The notes under the pieces: generated by a model
What the model was told of the DNA's origin: nothing
What the model saw: the letters and a program-made list of their open reading frames with translations, nothing else
The model's database searches: none
In this document: positions 1 through 12,400 of the stretch, piece after piece
Position numbering within the stretch: position 1 is the first letter of the stretch
Layout of the letters: every line of letters starts with the position of its first letter
Origin: Goniomonas avonlea
Lineage: Eukaryota; Cryptophyceae; Goniomonadida; Goniomonadaceae
NCBI GenBank assembly: GCA_003573635.1
Contig: QUTJ01031589.1
Coordinates: 1 to 13,173, forward strand
Length of the DNA: 13,173 bases
Reading direction: 5' to 3'
Translations under genes and position numbers: made by a program

Positions 1-424
1 GCAGTGTCCTTCTGTGCCCCCGCAAAGGCGTCGCAGGAATGAACCCCCCCCAAGTTCTCTTCAACCTCCTCCCCACCGCGCCTGAAGTGATTTGATCCAC
101 CCCCAGCATGTGCCTTGACTGCCATGCGCCAGTGGTTCTTGGCTCGAATGACTGAGAGCAGCTGTCGCAGGAAGGCGGCCCCGGGTTCTTTCTCTGTGTC
201 AATCACCGCTGTGCTGTTGGCCTCAAGGTTCCGAGTTATAATTGTGGCCAGCTTTCTTCGGCTGGGGGAGGCAAGAGGGCCAGGGGAGGCCGGGGGAGAG
301 AGGACGCTAGGGCTGGGGCTGGGAGGTGCCGCTGCCGCCCTCGCCTTTGCCGCTGCTTTGGCCTCACGCTTTGCTCTCTTTGCTGCCATCTTGTCTCGGA
401 ACTTGGCGGCGTTGGCTCTCACTC
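1..424 (-). other. Protein region: basic cytosolic tail, runs off the left edge
   Basis: Residues about 4193-4332. A charged Ala/Lys/Arg helix (AAKFRDKMAAKRAKREAKAA) follows the last membrane segment. Next come a Pro/Ser stretch (PPSPSPSVLSPPASPGP), then SRRKLATIITRNLE, FLRQLLSVIRAK and a Gly-rich end. The helix could form a coiled coil or lie on the membrane, and the SP motifs are possible proline-directed phosphorylation sites. The gene's C-terminus is not in the window, and the last 40 residues are unremarkable enough that an intron could begin there. Confidence 0.7.
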
Positions 425-3400
425 GAAGCACCATGGTGTAAAGGAACCGCACTGCGAGGCCAATAAGCATGGCAAAGATGACACCTGTCACCATATCAGG
501 CTTGTACTCGCTCTGGTTGTTCGCGGCCGAAATGAGCAGGAGGAAGAACAGCGTAGCCCACTCCGTACACAAAACAGCCGCCTTGAGAACGTTGTCGTCG
601 TGCTCCTTGTGCGGGAAGTAGTAAAAGTGTATCATGATCGCGGCAAGCAGGACCAGCATCCCAACCACGACGTCGAACCCAGGCACCAGCTTGGAGACGG
701 CCATGCACACCGATGTCAGCAGGATCTTTCTCACAATCTCCACGATCTCCATCGCGTAGCAGCCGTCGGACTTGTAGTCACCGTGCAGGAAGTCCAGGTG
801 GCTGTACCACCGCTCTGAGAGCAGGTACCGTCCGAACAAATCCTTCTCCTCAGATGGGTTCAGGCCCACCACAGCCACGCTGTTCTCATTTTCCTCCTCC
901 TCATTACCAGCCAACCCCAACATTTGCATCATCGACCGCGAGCGCGACAGCGTGCGTCGGAGAGGGGGAGGAGCCGGCCTATTCTCCCGCGTACGTCGCT
1001 CGGCGAGGTACTGGGTCAACACCGCACTCTTCAGGGTGCAGAGTGCCCTACGCTTCTTGACAAGCATGACGGCGAAGAAGACTGGCAGCCCAACGGAGAA
1101 TACCACGAGCATAATGAGGGCCAGGGTAGCGATTGACCACCACGAGGAGGAGAAACACTGCTGCGAGAGATCCGCTAGCAGCCACGGGTTGGTGTTGCCA
1201 AACACCTGTTGACACGTAAACACGTCGGCAACCTTACTCGTGATGACAGGGTGCAGTAAAATGAGTCCGAAAAGCGTCATCTTTGTGTGCTGGGATTTGA
1301 TGTGCCCGATTTTGTCCGCCGTGGCCTTGGCGTGATGGCTTGGCTTGCCATCTTGGGCTCCATGCCGCAACACAAGAGCACGCCTTAGTACGAAGATGCC
1401 GAGGGACGCAGCCATCAAGAGCACGGGCGAGAGGCAGGTGATGACAAAGGTGGTGTAAAACGAGCTCTGATATCCGAGCAAACACTTGGCACCCGCAAAC
1501 ACGTCAAAGTACATAAAGGACACAGCGGCGAAAACCCTTTTCGCAGATTCGGGCAGCTGAATGTCAAAATTGAGCCCTATGCCCCCGGTGACCTGGAAGA
1601 AGGACACAAGAATCTTCGTCTGCCCCAGTGACACCACCTCCCCAAGCTCGATGCCCGTGAACCAGTGGAACCCGCCAACAGAGATGGCAGCGGCCCCACA
1701 CCCTCCAAGCAATTTGGCAAGGTCGGCCCAGCTAGGGCACACCATGCACGCACCCTCAGGATCTGCCATGTACTTTACACCATCACTCTCACCACACAGC
1801 CCGCACACCGTGCCGCGGGACCCGACAGCGCACTGCGGCTGCTGTGTGTGTGGGTCCGTGCCAAGGCATGTGGCGTTGCCTCCTGGGCACTCGATACAGA
1901 AGGAGGATGTGGGGTCTAGATAGTCAGTCTGCCGATCGCCGCCGGGGTCGAGGTAGGTGACGATGGATTCAACGATGTCATACGAAACCACCTGAGTGTT
2001 CTGCCAGGTGCCGATAGGGCAAACACACACAGTTCCAATACCAGATGTGCCAGGAGGGCACGCCGCACACCGACCAGATTCTTGGTCGAAATGCTGCCCG
2101 TCCGGGCATGTGAACAAAAACGACACATTGTCCGACTGGGCAAAGTCCACGTTGTTGAGAGAGACACCCAGAGAGACATTGGTGCCGGCGCTGGGGGGCG
2201 ACAACCTCGGTTGGGTGCACTTGCGGCACGGGCCCGAACCACACTCGGCGACCACGCACGCTGTGCGGGGGCTGGCCGAGGTGTTGCCGAACCTCACCCA
2301 CGTGGTCAGGGAGCCGTCGGCTGGGAACCCTGTGCCGAACACGGTGATGGTGCTGTCGCTAGATTCAGGCGGGTTGAACACGCCGCGGCTTGGGATGACC
2401 AGGGTGAGAGCCAGCGGGCGGTGGAAGGTGAAAGCTGGGCCGGAGGATGTGAAGTCGACTCCGTTGAGGCTCACCTCGAGGCTGGCAATTCGAATCCCGG
2501 CCGGCGGTGCGGGGGCCGCGCCGGCTCTGGTTTGGCTGCGGGGATGCCAGGAGCCTGAAATCGCCTCTCGTTCTGTGTCATCGCCAAGTCTCTGCGAGCG
2601 GACCTCTGAGGTGAGGGCGTCCTGAGAGAACACGGCCGGGGACGAGTGCGCACGCGGTGCCCTGTCAAGCAGGTTTGGCATGACGCAGAAGATGTCCAGC
2701 GCCGTGGAGGGCAGCGTGGTCCGGTTAGCAGTGATGCGTATCACAAAACCGTCGGGAAATACGAGCTTGCAGAACACGCCTGCAGCCGTGCCCTCGCCCT
2801 GCGCGAAGATGATATGCACCGCCGTTCCACCGGAGGAGGAGCCGGTGGTCGGCACGATGGCGCTCACCTCTAGCTGCCTGTGGTACACAAAGTGGACCGC
2901 TGCCGTAAAATCCACGCCCGAGTTGAACGACACTCGAACTCCAATGCTTGACGTAGGCGCCGTGAGGGACGGTGGAGACGTGCACACGACGGACGACAGC
3001 GTGACCAGCAACGGGTCTTTGCACTCCCAGCCATCGACCGCGGACACGTTGAGGGTTGGCCGCACCGCGGGTAGGAAGGAGATGCCTACCAGCGTGATCA
3101 CTGTACCTCCAATACTCGGCCCGAGCGTGGGGTGTACAGAGAGCAACGAGGGCGGGGAGTAAAACGTGAAGGACACGTACGAGGTACTAAAGTCCACGCC
3201 ACCGTTCAATGACAGCGTCAAGTTAGCGACTCCGCTGTGGTGAGCAGACGCAGAGGCATCGATGGGACAGGTTACCACTGTGTCAGTTCCCTCTGGCACA
3301 GCTTCAGCAGCGCCCGTGTCAGTTCGGAACCACTCGACGGAACCAGAGGACCAGCGACAAACGATGGACACACCTGCGCAGTTGGACACACAAGGCAGAT

Positions 3401-6400
3401 GACTACCGGTGACAGTGGAGAGCGACGCAGACCCCATGGGGACGGCCCACGGATGCACCCCGGTCAACACAGGGGAGGTGTAAAACACAAACTGCGCATC
3501 GCCTTTGGAAGGCTGGGCTCCATTGGCGCTGGCGGTGACCTCCACCTGAGACACCGAAGCTCCAACGGCTGGGGTTCGACACATCATTCTCCCGTCGGCC
3601 CCCACCGTCGCCGGTACAGTGATGGATCCGAACGTCACTGTCGGGGAGCCGTACGAAGTGAACTTCCCCGCTGTCGACAGCGTCAGCAGAGTTCCACCGG
3701 AGCGTGGACCCCGGAGGACGGAGATTTCGCGAATGGGGTGCTCTGCGTAGAAAGTGAGCAGAACTGGAGGGGTTGTCACGGAGTAGTCCGCGCCTCCGTT
3801 GGAACTGACCTCTACCTGTGCCACAACCGTGGAGCCAATCACAGTGACGGGCAGACTGGGCGTGACGCAGGTCACAACAGAGCTGGAGATGTACGAGGCT
3901 GAGGGAGAGAGCAACTCTCCACCCTCGTACACAAACTTGCACACGATCGAAGCTTGGTCGCTGGCAGGGAAGCGGGTGCTTGTTACTGTGAGCGCGGTCC
4001 CACCTGTGCGGACGACAAAGGGTGGGAAGATGCTGAGGACATTTCCATCGTGAACCACCGTGAAACTTGTGACTGTCTTGGCCAACGCCGCAAATGCCGA
4101 CGACACGTTGGAGGTTGTGCCGGTCTGGTTTGCAATGAGAGAGGTGAGGGACAAGCCAACCGAGGCTGCAGGGTTCAAGTGATGATCCGCCACGGTGATC
4201 GTCATCTGCATCCCAGACGCTCTCGGCCCGCTCCCGCAGTGCGGGCCAGGGCTCGAACCACAACTAGTCTGGAGGCCCAAGCTCCTTTTGGTGGTGGAAT
4301 CACCTCTCCCTCCCTCCCTTACTGTACCAGGCGCCTGAAACTGCACAGACAAGCGCGAAACGTCAATACCAAGGAGGCCGGCCATGTCCACCAGCAGCGC
4401 AGCCTGCTTGGCGGGCGACGGCGGCTGTGTTCCGGACATCTCCAGAGTCAGCGTGGTGTGCTGCGCAAAGAAGCTCAAGTTGAACGCAGGGGTGGCCCCG
4501 GAAAAGTCACCGGTGAAGGACAGAAACACCTCCCATGATCCCACCGGCCGCGGAGGGGTGAAGAAGTCAAGTGAGAACTCGCCGGGCAGCTTGGGTGCCC
4601 GAAACACCGCGCCGACTGGCTCGGTCCCGGCACCAACACGCACCCTGACGCCTGCCGCCTTGGCGGCTTCCCCGAGCTCGCGATCCCAGACCGACCCCTG
4701 GAGCGTGACCAAGGTGCCGCCGCTGATCGGCCCACTGAACACAGAGATGCACCCGGCGCAAAGAGTCGGGGTCTGGAAGAAGAAGAACGAGGGCACAGTG
4801 CTCGGGTCGGTGTAGTCTACAGAGTTGACCGTGACCGATACAGGCAACCTGGCTGTCGTTTCGGAAGAAATGGAGCACCGCACCTCTGTGCTGCTAACGA
4901 AGGAGGCAGGGATGCCCAGGTGACCGAACTTGCACGCCAGCTCAGGCACATCGAGGAAGTTAAATCCGTGCAGCGACACGGTGGTGTTGGCCGAGATGGC
5001 TGCGCCGGCGCCCGGAGGCACCGTTGTGACAACACTGACTGGGTCGTGCACTTGGAACAAGGGACTTGGCACACTGTGGGAGTCTTGGCCATTGAGGCTG
5101 ACGCCGAGAGTCACCTGCGTCGCAGTCGCGTACGGTGTCGACGGCGTGGAGCACACCATCTCGGAAGAGTCGACCAGAGTGCCAAGGGACTGGGTGTTTC
5201 CGAAGAAGCACGAGACCTGGGATGTGAAGCCTGCACCTCGGACAGTGACCATCGCGCCTCCATTGGTTCGCGGCACCCGCAGAGGGAAGAATGTCACGGG
5301 TGCGGGTGCGGTGTAGTAGGTGAAGTTGAGGCCCGTGTCTTGGTAATCCACAGCGTTGAGGGAAATAAGCGGGATAACGCCGCCAGCAGCGGCGGCAGGG
5401 GGGGCGCCACACACCAGCCTGGTCTCAGACTCGACTGTTGCCACAACGGGTGTCGTGTCGTTTCCAAACTTGCAGCGGGCGAGCGATAGCAGGCCACCAT
5501 TCAACACCCAAAAGTTGAACCCCGAGAAGGCGACGGCGGTGCCGGCAGTAGGGCCGCTGCTCGGGAACATACCATCACTGAACAGCACTGGGGCCACGTA
5601 GAAGCCGAAGGAGACGGCTGACGACCCGGACGTGTCTGCGCCGTTCTGGGTCACCTCCACTGTGAGCACAACCGGCACTGCCCCTGGCACTTTGGGAGTC
5701 CGACACAACAGGGAGCGCGGGTCGGCGGTGACAGTTGCAGGCACCGAAAGAGCCCCAAACAAGCAGCGGGTGAGGCCGAGTGGCACAAGGTAGGGAGACA
5801 GCCCAGTGACCTGCACCAGTGTGCCGCCGCTGACCACGCCACCGCTTGGGGAGATGGACCAGAGCATCGGGTCAACGTAGAACAGAAAAGGGGAGCTGGC
5901 GGGAGTGTACACGAAGCCGCCATCCAGCGAGAGCGAGAGGTTGGCCGGACCTGGGTTGTGAGGTGGAGACTTACACTGGACAATACTTTGGTCAGCGTTG
6001 AGGCTGCAGGGCACCGCCGCCGCCGGCGCGAACCTGGCCCACATGCCGCCGAGGTCGTCGCGGAAGTGGGACGAGGTGAAAAACACGATGGAGCCGCTGG
6101 GGCCGCCGAGACCCGCCTGGAATACAGGCAAGGTGTAGTACCGAAGGGTGGCAGCGGCAGATGTTGAGTTGTCGAAGTCCTGCCCGTTCAAGCTGATGCT
6201 GACATCAACGACCCCGGGTGCAGTCCGCATCGGGGGGTTGCAGCGCACGGTAGTTGTCGACACAGTACCCACCACATGCACGCGGCCAAAACGGACCAAC
6301 ACCTGCCCGAGGTCGTCGCGCAGCCCTGTCGCAAATACAGTAACCGGCCCGCCCACGCCCAGCGGGACACTGAAGGGCTCCAACCTCGATATCACCGCCG

Positions 6401-9400
6401 GTGCGTACACCATGACAAAGGCCCGATTCGACGACAGGAGCTGACCCAAAGCAACCTCGACTGTCGCATGCCCCGCAAACCCGCCGGCTGGAGTCACCAG
6501 GCAGAGCAACTCATCTTCACCGTGGGCCTCCGCCTCGGCCATCACCAGATTCTCACCGCCATAGTCAACCACGCAGTGGAAGCCGGGGCCAAAGCCGGTG
6601 CCTGACACCACGATAGAGGACGAGCTGCGGGCTGGCACCCCTCGAGGAGACACGGCGAGGACGGTGAACTCCATCTTGACGTCGACACTGGGGCATGGCG
6701 GCAGCCCAAGAGCGCTCACCTGCAGTGTGTAGTTGGCCGCCACCGGCGGGAGCAACAGACGGGGCGTAAAGTCACAGCGCCCAGCCACTGTCAGTGTGGA
6801 CATTTGCAACGTCTGGTCCGAGAACAAAACGCTGGTGCGGGTCCCGTTGACGGGTGTAGCGGACACCGTGAGCAGAACCGCCCGTCCGCTGTCAGCTGCG
6901 ACGAGATTTCCAGCACCATCCACCACCCTGACACTGACAGTGGGCAGCACAGGCTGGTCGGTGGAGGCAACCACCGCCGCATCCGCAACAGCGGTGGCCT
7001 GGGACGGAATCCCCGTCATGACCACGACGCGCAACTCCGCCAGATCAAGCCCAAGGGTGGTGAAGGTCACACGGTACTCGCCCACAGAGGGCGCTCGAAG
7101 TGACAAGTCTGTGAAGGTCGCGACCCCCGCCACTGTAGCGCTGTTGGTGGTGCCGGAAAGTGAGGCGGAAGCAAGAGCTGAGGTCACGCTTGCGTTAAGT
7201 GCCCGATCTGTGGAGCCAAGGGCGCGAAGTAAGACGGCGTCACTCAGTGGGTATTGCATTAGGTCTACCAGAGCCACAGGCAGCGTGCCTAAGGACACCA
7301 GAGCGTCGGCTGCAACTACTACCGTGCTCGGTGTTTGCTGAAGGGCTAGCCGCACAGGAGTGCCAGCGAACACCACAGTCCTGTGGCTGTCTGAGAAGAA
7401 CTGCCCGTCAAGCGAGATCTCCACAATAGCGGGCCCGATTGGCATGTGGTTGGGGGTGTCACACCACAGCAGCTGGTTATCGACGTACCCTCCTCGAACC
7501 ATGACCACCGACCCGTTGGTGGGCGTGAACTGGCAGAAAACGTGTGTGGTGTCAGAGAAGCAGGATCCACGGACAGCAAGCCGCGAGACGACGTCGTGCC
7601 GGACGTGCGGTGGGTCAAACCCAGACACTGCAATCGGCGTGTAGTACGTGAACACAGGGAACTGGTTCTCGGGCTTGAGGCCAGTACTCACCACCACAGT
7701 GACGGGTACAGCTATTGCACGGTCATTTTCTGACGGGGGAGTCGAGCATTGGAGGGCTGACGAAGAGATGAAGGTTGCTGCGGTCGGGGGGTGCGAACCA
7801 AACCGGCACTGGAACTTGGTGCCGTACAAAGTTGACGCGATACCACTTCCAGTCAAGGTTACTCTGGAACCACCCGAGGAGGGTCCGAAAAGCGGGGTTA
7901 CCTGAGTCGCTTTTTGGCTCACATCCCCGTCTAACCGCCCATTGCCATACGAATTACTGCTCCACTGGGGGCCAAGCCCACGTTGCAGCTCCCCACACTC
8001 AGTGCGGGCAACCCAGGAGCATGGTTTCAAAGCGTCGAGGCAGGCCCTGGTGCACCCCCAGCAAATTGGGTCTGTACGGCAGTAGGTCTCACACCTGTCA
8101 CGGGCACGTTCAAAACTGCCGTCTTCTGTGTCGAAAGATGGGTACTCCTTGAGCACGCGAGCGAGGGTTGTGTAGTCGGGTGCGTTGTACTCACTGCAGT
8201 GCGAGAAAGTCCCGCGCGTGAAAGGGTCTTTCAGATTTTTTGTCACGTCCCCATCGATCAGGCCCGGCCAGCGGATGGTGTCCCCGCACTGCGTCAGAGC
8301 AGCCCATTCAAACGCTTTATTGTGGGGAGCGGCACTTTCATCAAGGCCTCGGACCACACTGCAACCCCAACACGCCAGTGCAACCTGCTGCGAGCAAAAT
8401 GCCTCGCACGCGTCCCGGGCGCGCTCGCTGTCTTGCGTCGAAGGCGATGCAGCGGCGAACCGCCGCAGCTCGTACGGTTTGGCATTCCGGGCAGCGGGCG
8501 TTGTGGTTGCGGGGGGCAATCCAGCAGTAGTGGCGCCAGCCACAGTGGAGGTAGTGGCTGCAGTCGAGGTCACCGTCGCGGTCACAGTCGCGGTCACCGT
8601 CGCAGTTGCGGTCACAGGAGTGGTCGAATTCGCATTCGCAGCGGATGTGGGGGCGAACGTTGTGGTTTGCTCTGGGGTGCGGTCGTACACGGCGTTCCTC
8701 CAGACCCCCCCGCAGTGCACTCCAGCGCCGCTCGCACAGGGGTCGGCGCATTCGGAGTCTGCAACCCTCGTGTACGCCGGGCCGGTTGCGAATGAGAAGC
8801 CGCAAGCACATTGGCCGTGGTCTGCAAGTGCGAAGTACCGGGTCAACACGCAAGCATGGCTGCACGAAACTATATCGTAGCCCTGCCCAATGTGAAACGG
8901 AAAGTCGCTCTGTGGGTCGTCGGTGAAACAGCCTACATACTTCGGGATTGGGTTTGACGTGGCGTAGATGGCATTGCGGTACGCCATCCCGCACCGGACA
9001 CCAGATCCTTGAGCACAGGGCCCCCCGCACTGGGTGTCATTGACCTGGACATGAACGGTGGCGTTGGTCGCGTACGCCACGCCACAGAAGCACTCTCCGT
9101 CTTGCAGGGCGAAATACTTGGAGGCACAGGCGGTGTTGCAAGACGCCGCGTCGTGGCCGTCGCCCTGGAACAAGTGCAGGTCACGGGCCGCCGCGTCGTC
9201 GACGAAGCAGCCCACATATTCCACCCACGGCGCCGCCGCTGCAGGAAGCGGCGGGAACCTGGCGTAGAGAGCGACGTAACCCCCTCGCCCGCAACGCACC
9301 CCGAAGCCGCTGCGGCAGGGCACCCCACACGCGGAATCGTGTATTCTTTTCTCCATTTTTGGCGTGTTGCCACAATAGCAGGAACCAAGTCGGCCCTCCG

Positions 9401-12400
9401 CGTGTTCGAGGCCCAAGTACAACGTGTTGCATTTCGAGTTGCACAGAAGCAAATCACCTGAATCAGTGTGTGCTCCCATTGAATATTTCAAATCGCGGGG
9501 AACGCCGTGGTCTTCCAAGCAGCTAATGTAGGTCGGGACACGGGGTGTGGAGGTGTACACAGCTTTGAGCAGCCTACCCCCGCAGTGCTCCCCATACCCG
9601 GTCAAGCACACCTCTCCACACTTGAAGTCAGCGACTCGTGTATACGCCACGCTCGTGGTGTAAGAGTTTCCACACCAACACGCGCCGCTGTCTTCCAGCG
9701 CAAAGTACTGCGTGATCGCACAAGCCGCGTTGCACGTAACCGCATCATAGCCATAACCTTTGGTGGTCTCCAACCCGCCCTGGCTCGCAGCGTCCGAGTC
9801 GGCACTGAAGCAGCCAACATATTCGACCAAGCCTGGGCCAGAGGCCTTCTTGTACACAGCGTTCCTCCAGTCTTTTCCACAAAGAATCCCCTCGCCGTCG
9901 CTGCAGGGGTTGCCGCACTCGGAGTCGGGCACTTGAGGGTGTTCTGACGAGATGCCGTATGAGTTACCACACCAGCACTGGGACTCTGATTGCAAGGCAA
10001 AGTACACCGTGTGGCAATAAGCGCTGCATTTCATCGCATTTCCGTCGCCTGCAGATTCGCGAAAGGGCAAGTCCCGTTCCAAGGAGTCCGTAAAGCACCC
10101 AATGTATCGGTAGGAAACGGTAATAGGCGGCAGCGGCCTCACTTGAACCTTGTCGGGAGCTGTGTGGTTGGATAAGGAACAGAACAACCCGGCACTCTGG
10201 ACCATCGCGCCAGGTGGCTTGTGCGTCACATCGCCACTGATCCTGCCGCTGATGGCCTCCAGCCCGAAGCACTCGGAGCTGGCCTCCCAGAGACACTCTT
10301 GCTTGAACGACAGCCCATCAGCCGTCAACGATTCATCACACCGAATGCTGCATCCCCAGCACATTTTATGCGCGCGACACCAGGCCTCGCAACGATTTCG
10401 TGTGGCCAAGAAGGACTCCTCTGCCTGGCGCTTCGGGAAGAACGAGGTGAACTGTGACAAGGTGGCCTCGCGCCTGCACTGCACATTTGAGAGGCGAACA
10501 AAGGGATCGGCGCCTAGGACACCCACAGTGAGCCGTTTCTCAGACAGCACCCAGCCCACCATTGTGTTGGCCCGCACAGTCGGTGTCACAGGGACCTGCC
10601 TCTCATGTGGGTTGAGCAACGTGACAGACACAAGTGTGTCTGAGGTGCTGGACACGGGACCCAACACGGTCAACGTCAGAGTTCCAGTCTGCTGTACCCA
10701 TGATGCTCCACTGAGACCAAACTGATCCTCTGAAAGGCCAATAGGCAGTGCGGCGTTGTCAAACGAGTTGGTTCCAGTGAGACCAGAAATGATCACTGTC
10801 GCCCCATCGGAAGGAAGGAGAGGTGTCCGTGGTCTGAGGTGGAATGTGATGGTGTTCGGCGAGCTGTAGGCCCACACACTTTCAGTTGCGGTGGCAGTGA
10901 GCCAGTCTACGTTACCAGATTCCGACTCAGATGCGTCAATGAAAGGGCTTGAGATGACGGGTGTGGGACCAAATGACCACTGCGGTCTCAAGTCCGAGAG
11001 CGCAATTGTCAGATTGTGTGAGTTAGCAGGGAGAGTGTGAGACGGGAGAGTAACCGAGCGAAACATGAACCAAAGCCGTGTCCTGACAGGTATGGATTCA
11101 CCAGAGTACCGCAGCTGCAGTGTCGTCCGTGCGGAGGCAGTAGCGGAAGCCGCCGCTGCTGAGGACTCCGAGAAGGAACTGGTTTGGCCCATGGTACCGG
11201 TGGGCGTGGTGGCAGAGGCGGCAGTGGTGGTGGGGGTGGGGGTGGAGGTGATGGGAGTGGGGGGGGTGCTGGCGGATGAATAGTCCCCAAGTTGCCAAAC
11301 AGGAGGGGCGTAGGGCAGCCCTCTCACCCATCGCACCCACACAGGTGCATCCACAGAGACGGGTGACTGGAACATCCCGTCGCTCGGTTCAATGTGGCGA
11401 GCCAAATCAACAATCACCTGTGCGTTTCTCACAATGAACTCCGCACCGGGTTTCCACTCGACCAGCCCAGCAAACTCAAAATGGTCACCTGCCTGCATCA
11501 GGACTGACAGCGTCGCGCTGTATGCCCAATTGTACAACTGGCCCGTGTCCACAGGTTGCCATTGTTTGAGTCTCGACACCAGTTCCACGCCCCGGTAATG
11601 CCTGAGCTCAAACACGCAACTGGAACAGGAGACCTTGTTTGGTGCACCCGTGTCGCTCATATCGAAACGGACTTGTACATGAGCGTACGCACCCGCTACG
11701 TGAACCGCGCTCTCCAAGCCAAACCCGGGCAGGTCCAATTGAAGAACGGTACCGAGCTTGACTTCAACGGAGAGTGTGGCCTCGAGCGTCAACTCCACTG
11801 ATGCGCCAGCGATGGCGGAGGAGTATGCCAGGACCGACGTCAGTGCTTTTGACGGTGGTTCCTCTGCAGGATGCTCCGGATACTCAAGGTTGTTGATCAG
11901 GCTGCAAGTCGTGCTGGACGGAGCGACGGGGCGGCGCAACAGGTTCCCGCTCCAAGTGAAACGGGGCGTGGGTATTGAAGTGTAGTCATTTGTGTGGCTG
12001 TCCAAGAGGTCCCAGTGAATCGGCAAAGTGCTGTCCCATGCGGTCGGGGCATTACTGCCATAAAGTGCCCACGAGGTTGGATTCCGTTCGGGAGCGTCAT
12101 TGGGTGTAAAAATTCGGTACCCTTCAAGCACGCGGGGGTGCGAGACATCCATGAGAATCTCAGTCATGTACCGGCCAAACGACGCGTCCAGAAACTTGGT
12201 TCTTTGGTCGCCATCAAAGAGCTTATCAATGCCTTCAAAGGGGTGGGGGGCACACGGTGTGGCGCACTTATACCTTGCGATAGGCATTTGCTTCCCGCCG
12301 GGTAGGTCAAGGACAAACAAGCCCATTTGGACAAGTCTCTGGCTACTAGGGGTGTCGCGGATGGACAAACGATAGAACCTGTACTTGCGAATCCACACCC

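Noticed and set aside
425-1689. Calling the membrane region a TRP channel or GPCR
   Set aside because: The segment count and motifs resemble the protist C-terminal family, but no pore, selectivity filter or GPCR signature was seen.
1996-2625. Plus-strand open frame of 209 residues
   Set aside because: It is antisense to the IPT/Cys-rich junction, which is clearly coding on the minus strand. No motif or composition supports a real protein.
3403-4263. Long alternative open frame (286 residues) on the minus strand
   Set aside because: It overlaps the IPT array in another frame. Its translation is Arg/His/Cys-rich with no domain pattern, as expected of a shadow of a GC-rich gene.
8569-8616. Could the tandem repeats be a CRISPR array?
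   Set aside because: The units are 12 bases and directly adjacent with no spacers, and they lie within a coding frame of a eukaryotic gene.
7983-8880. Overlapping plus-strand frames (231-270 residues) with Val/Ala or Gly/Ser/Arg repeats
   Set aside because: The repetitive look comes from the 12-base tandem repeat and Thr-rich linker read antisense. WSC and CWGC modules on the minus strand explain the sequence.
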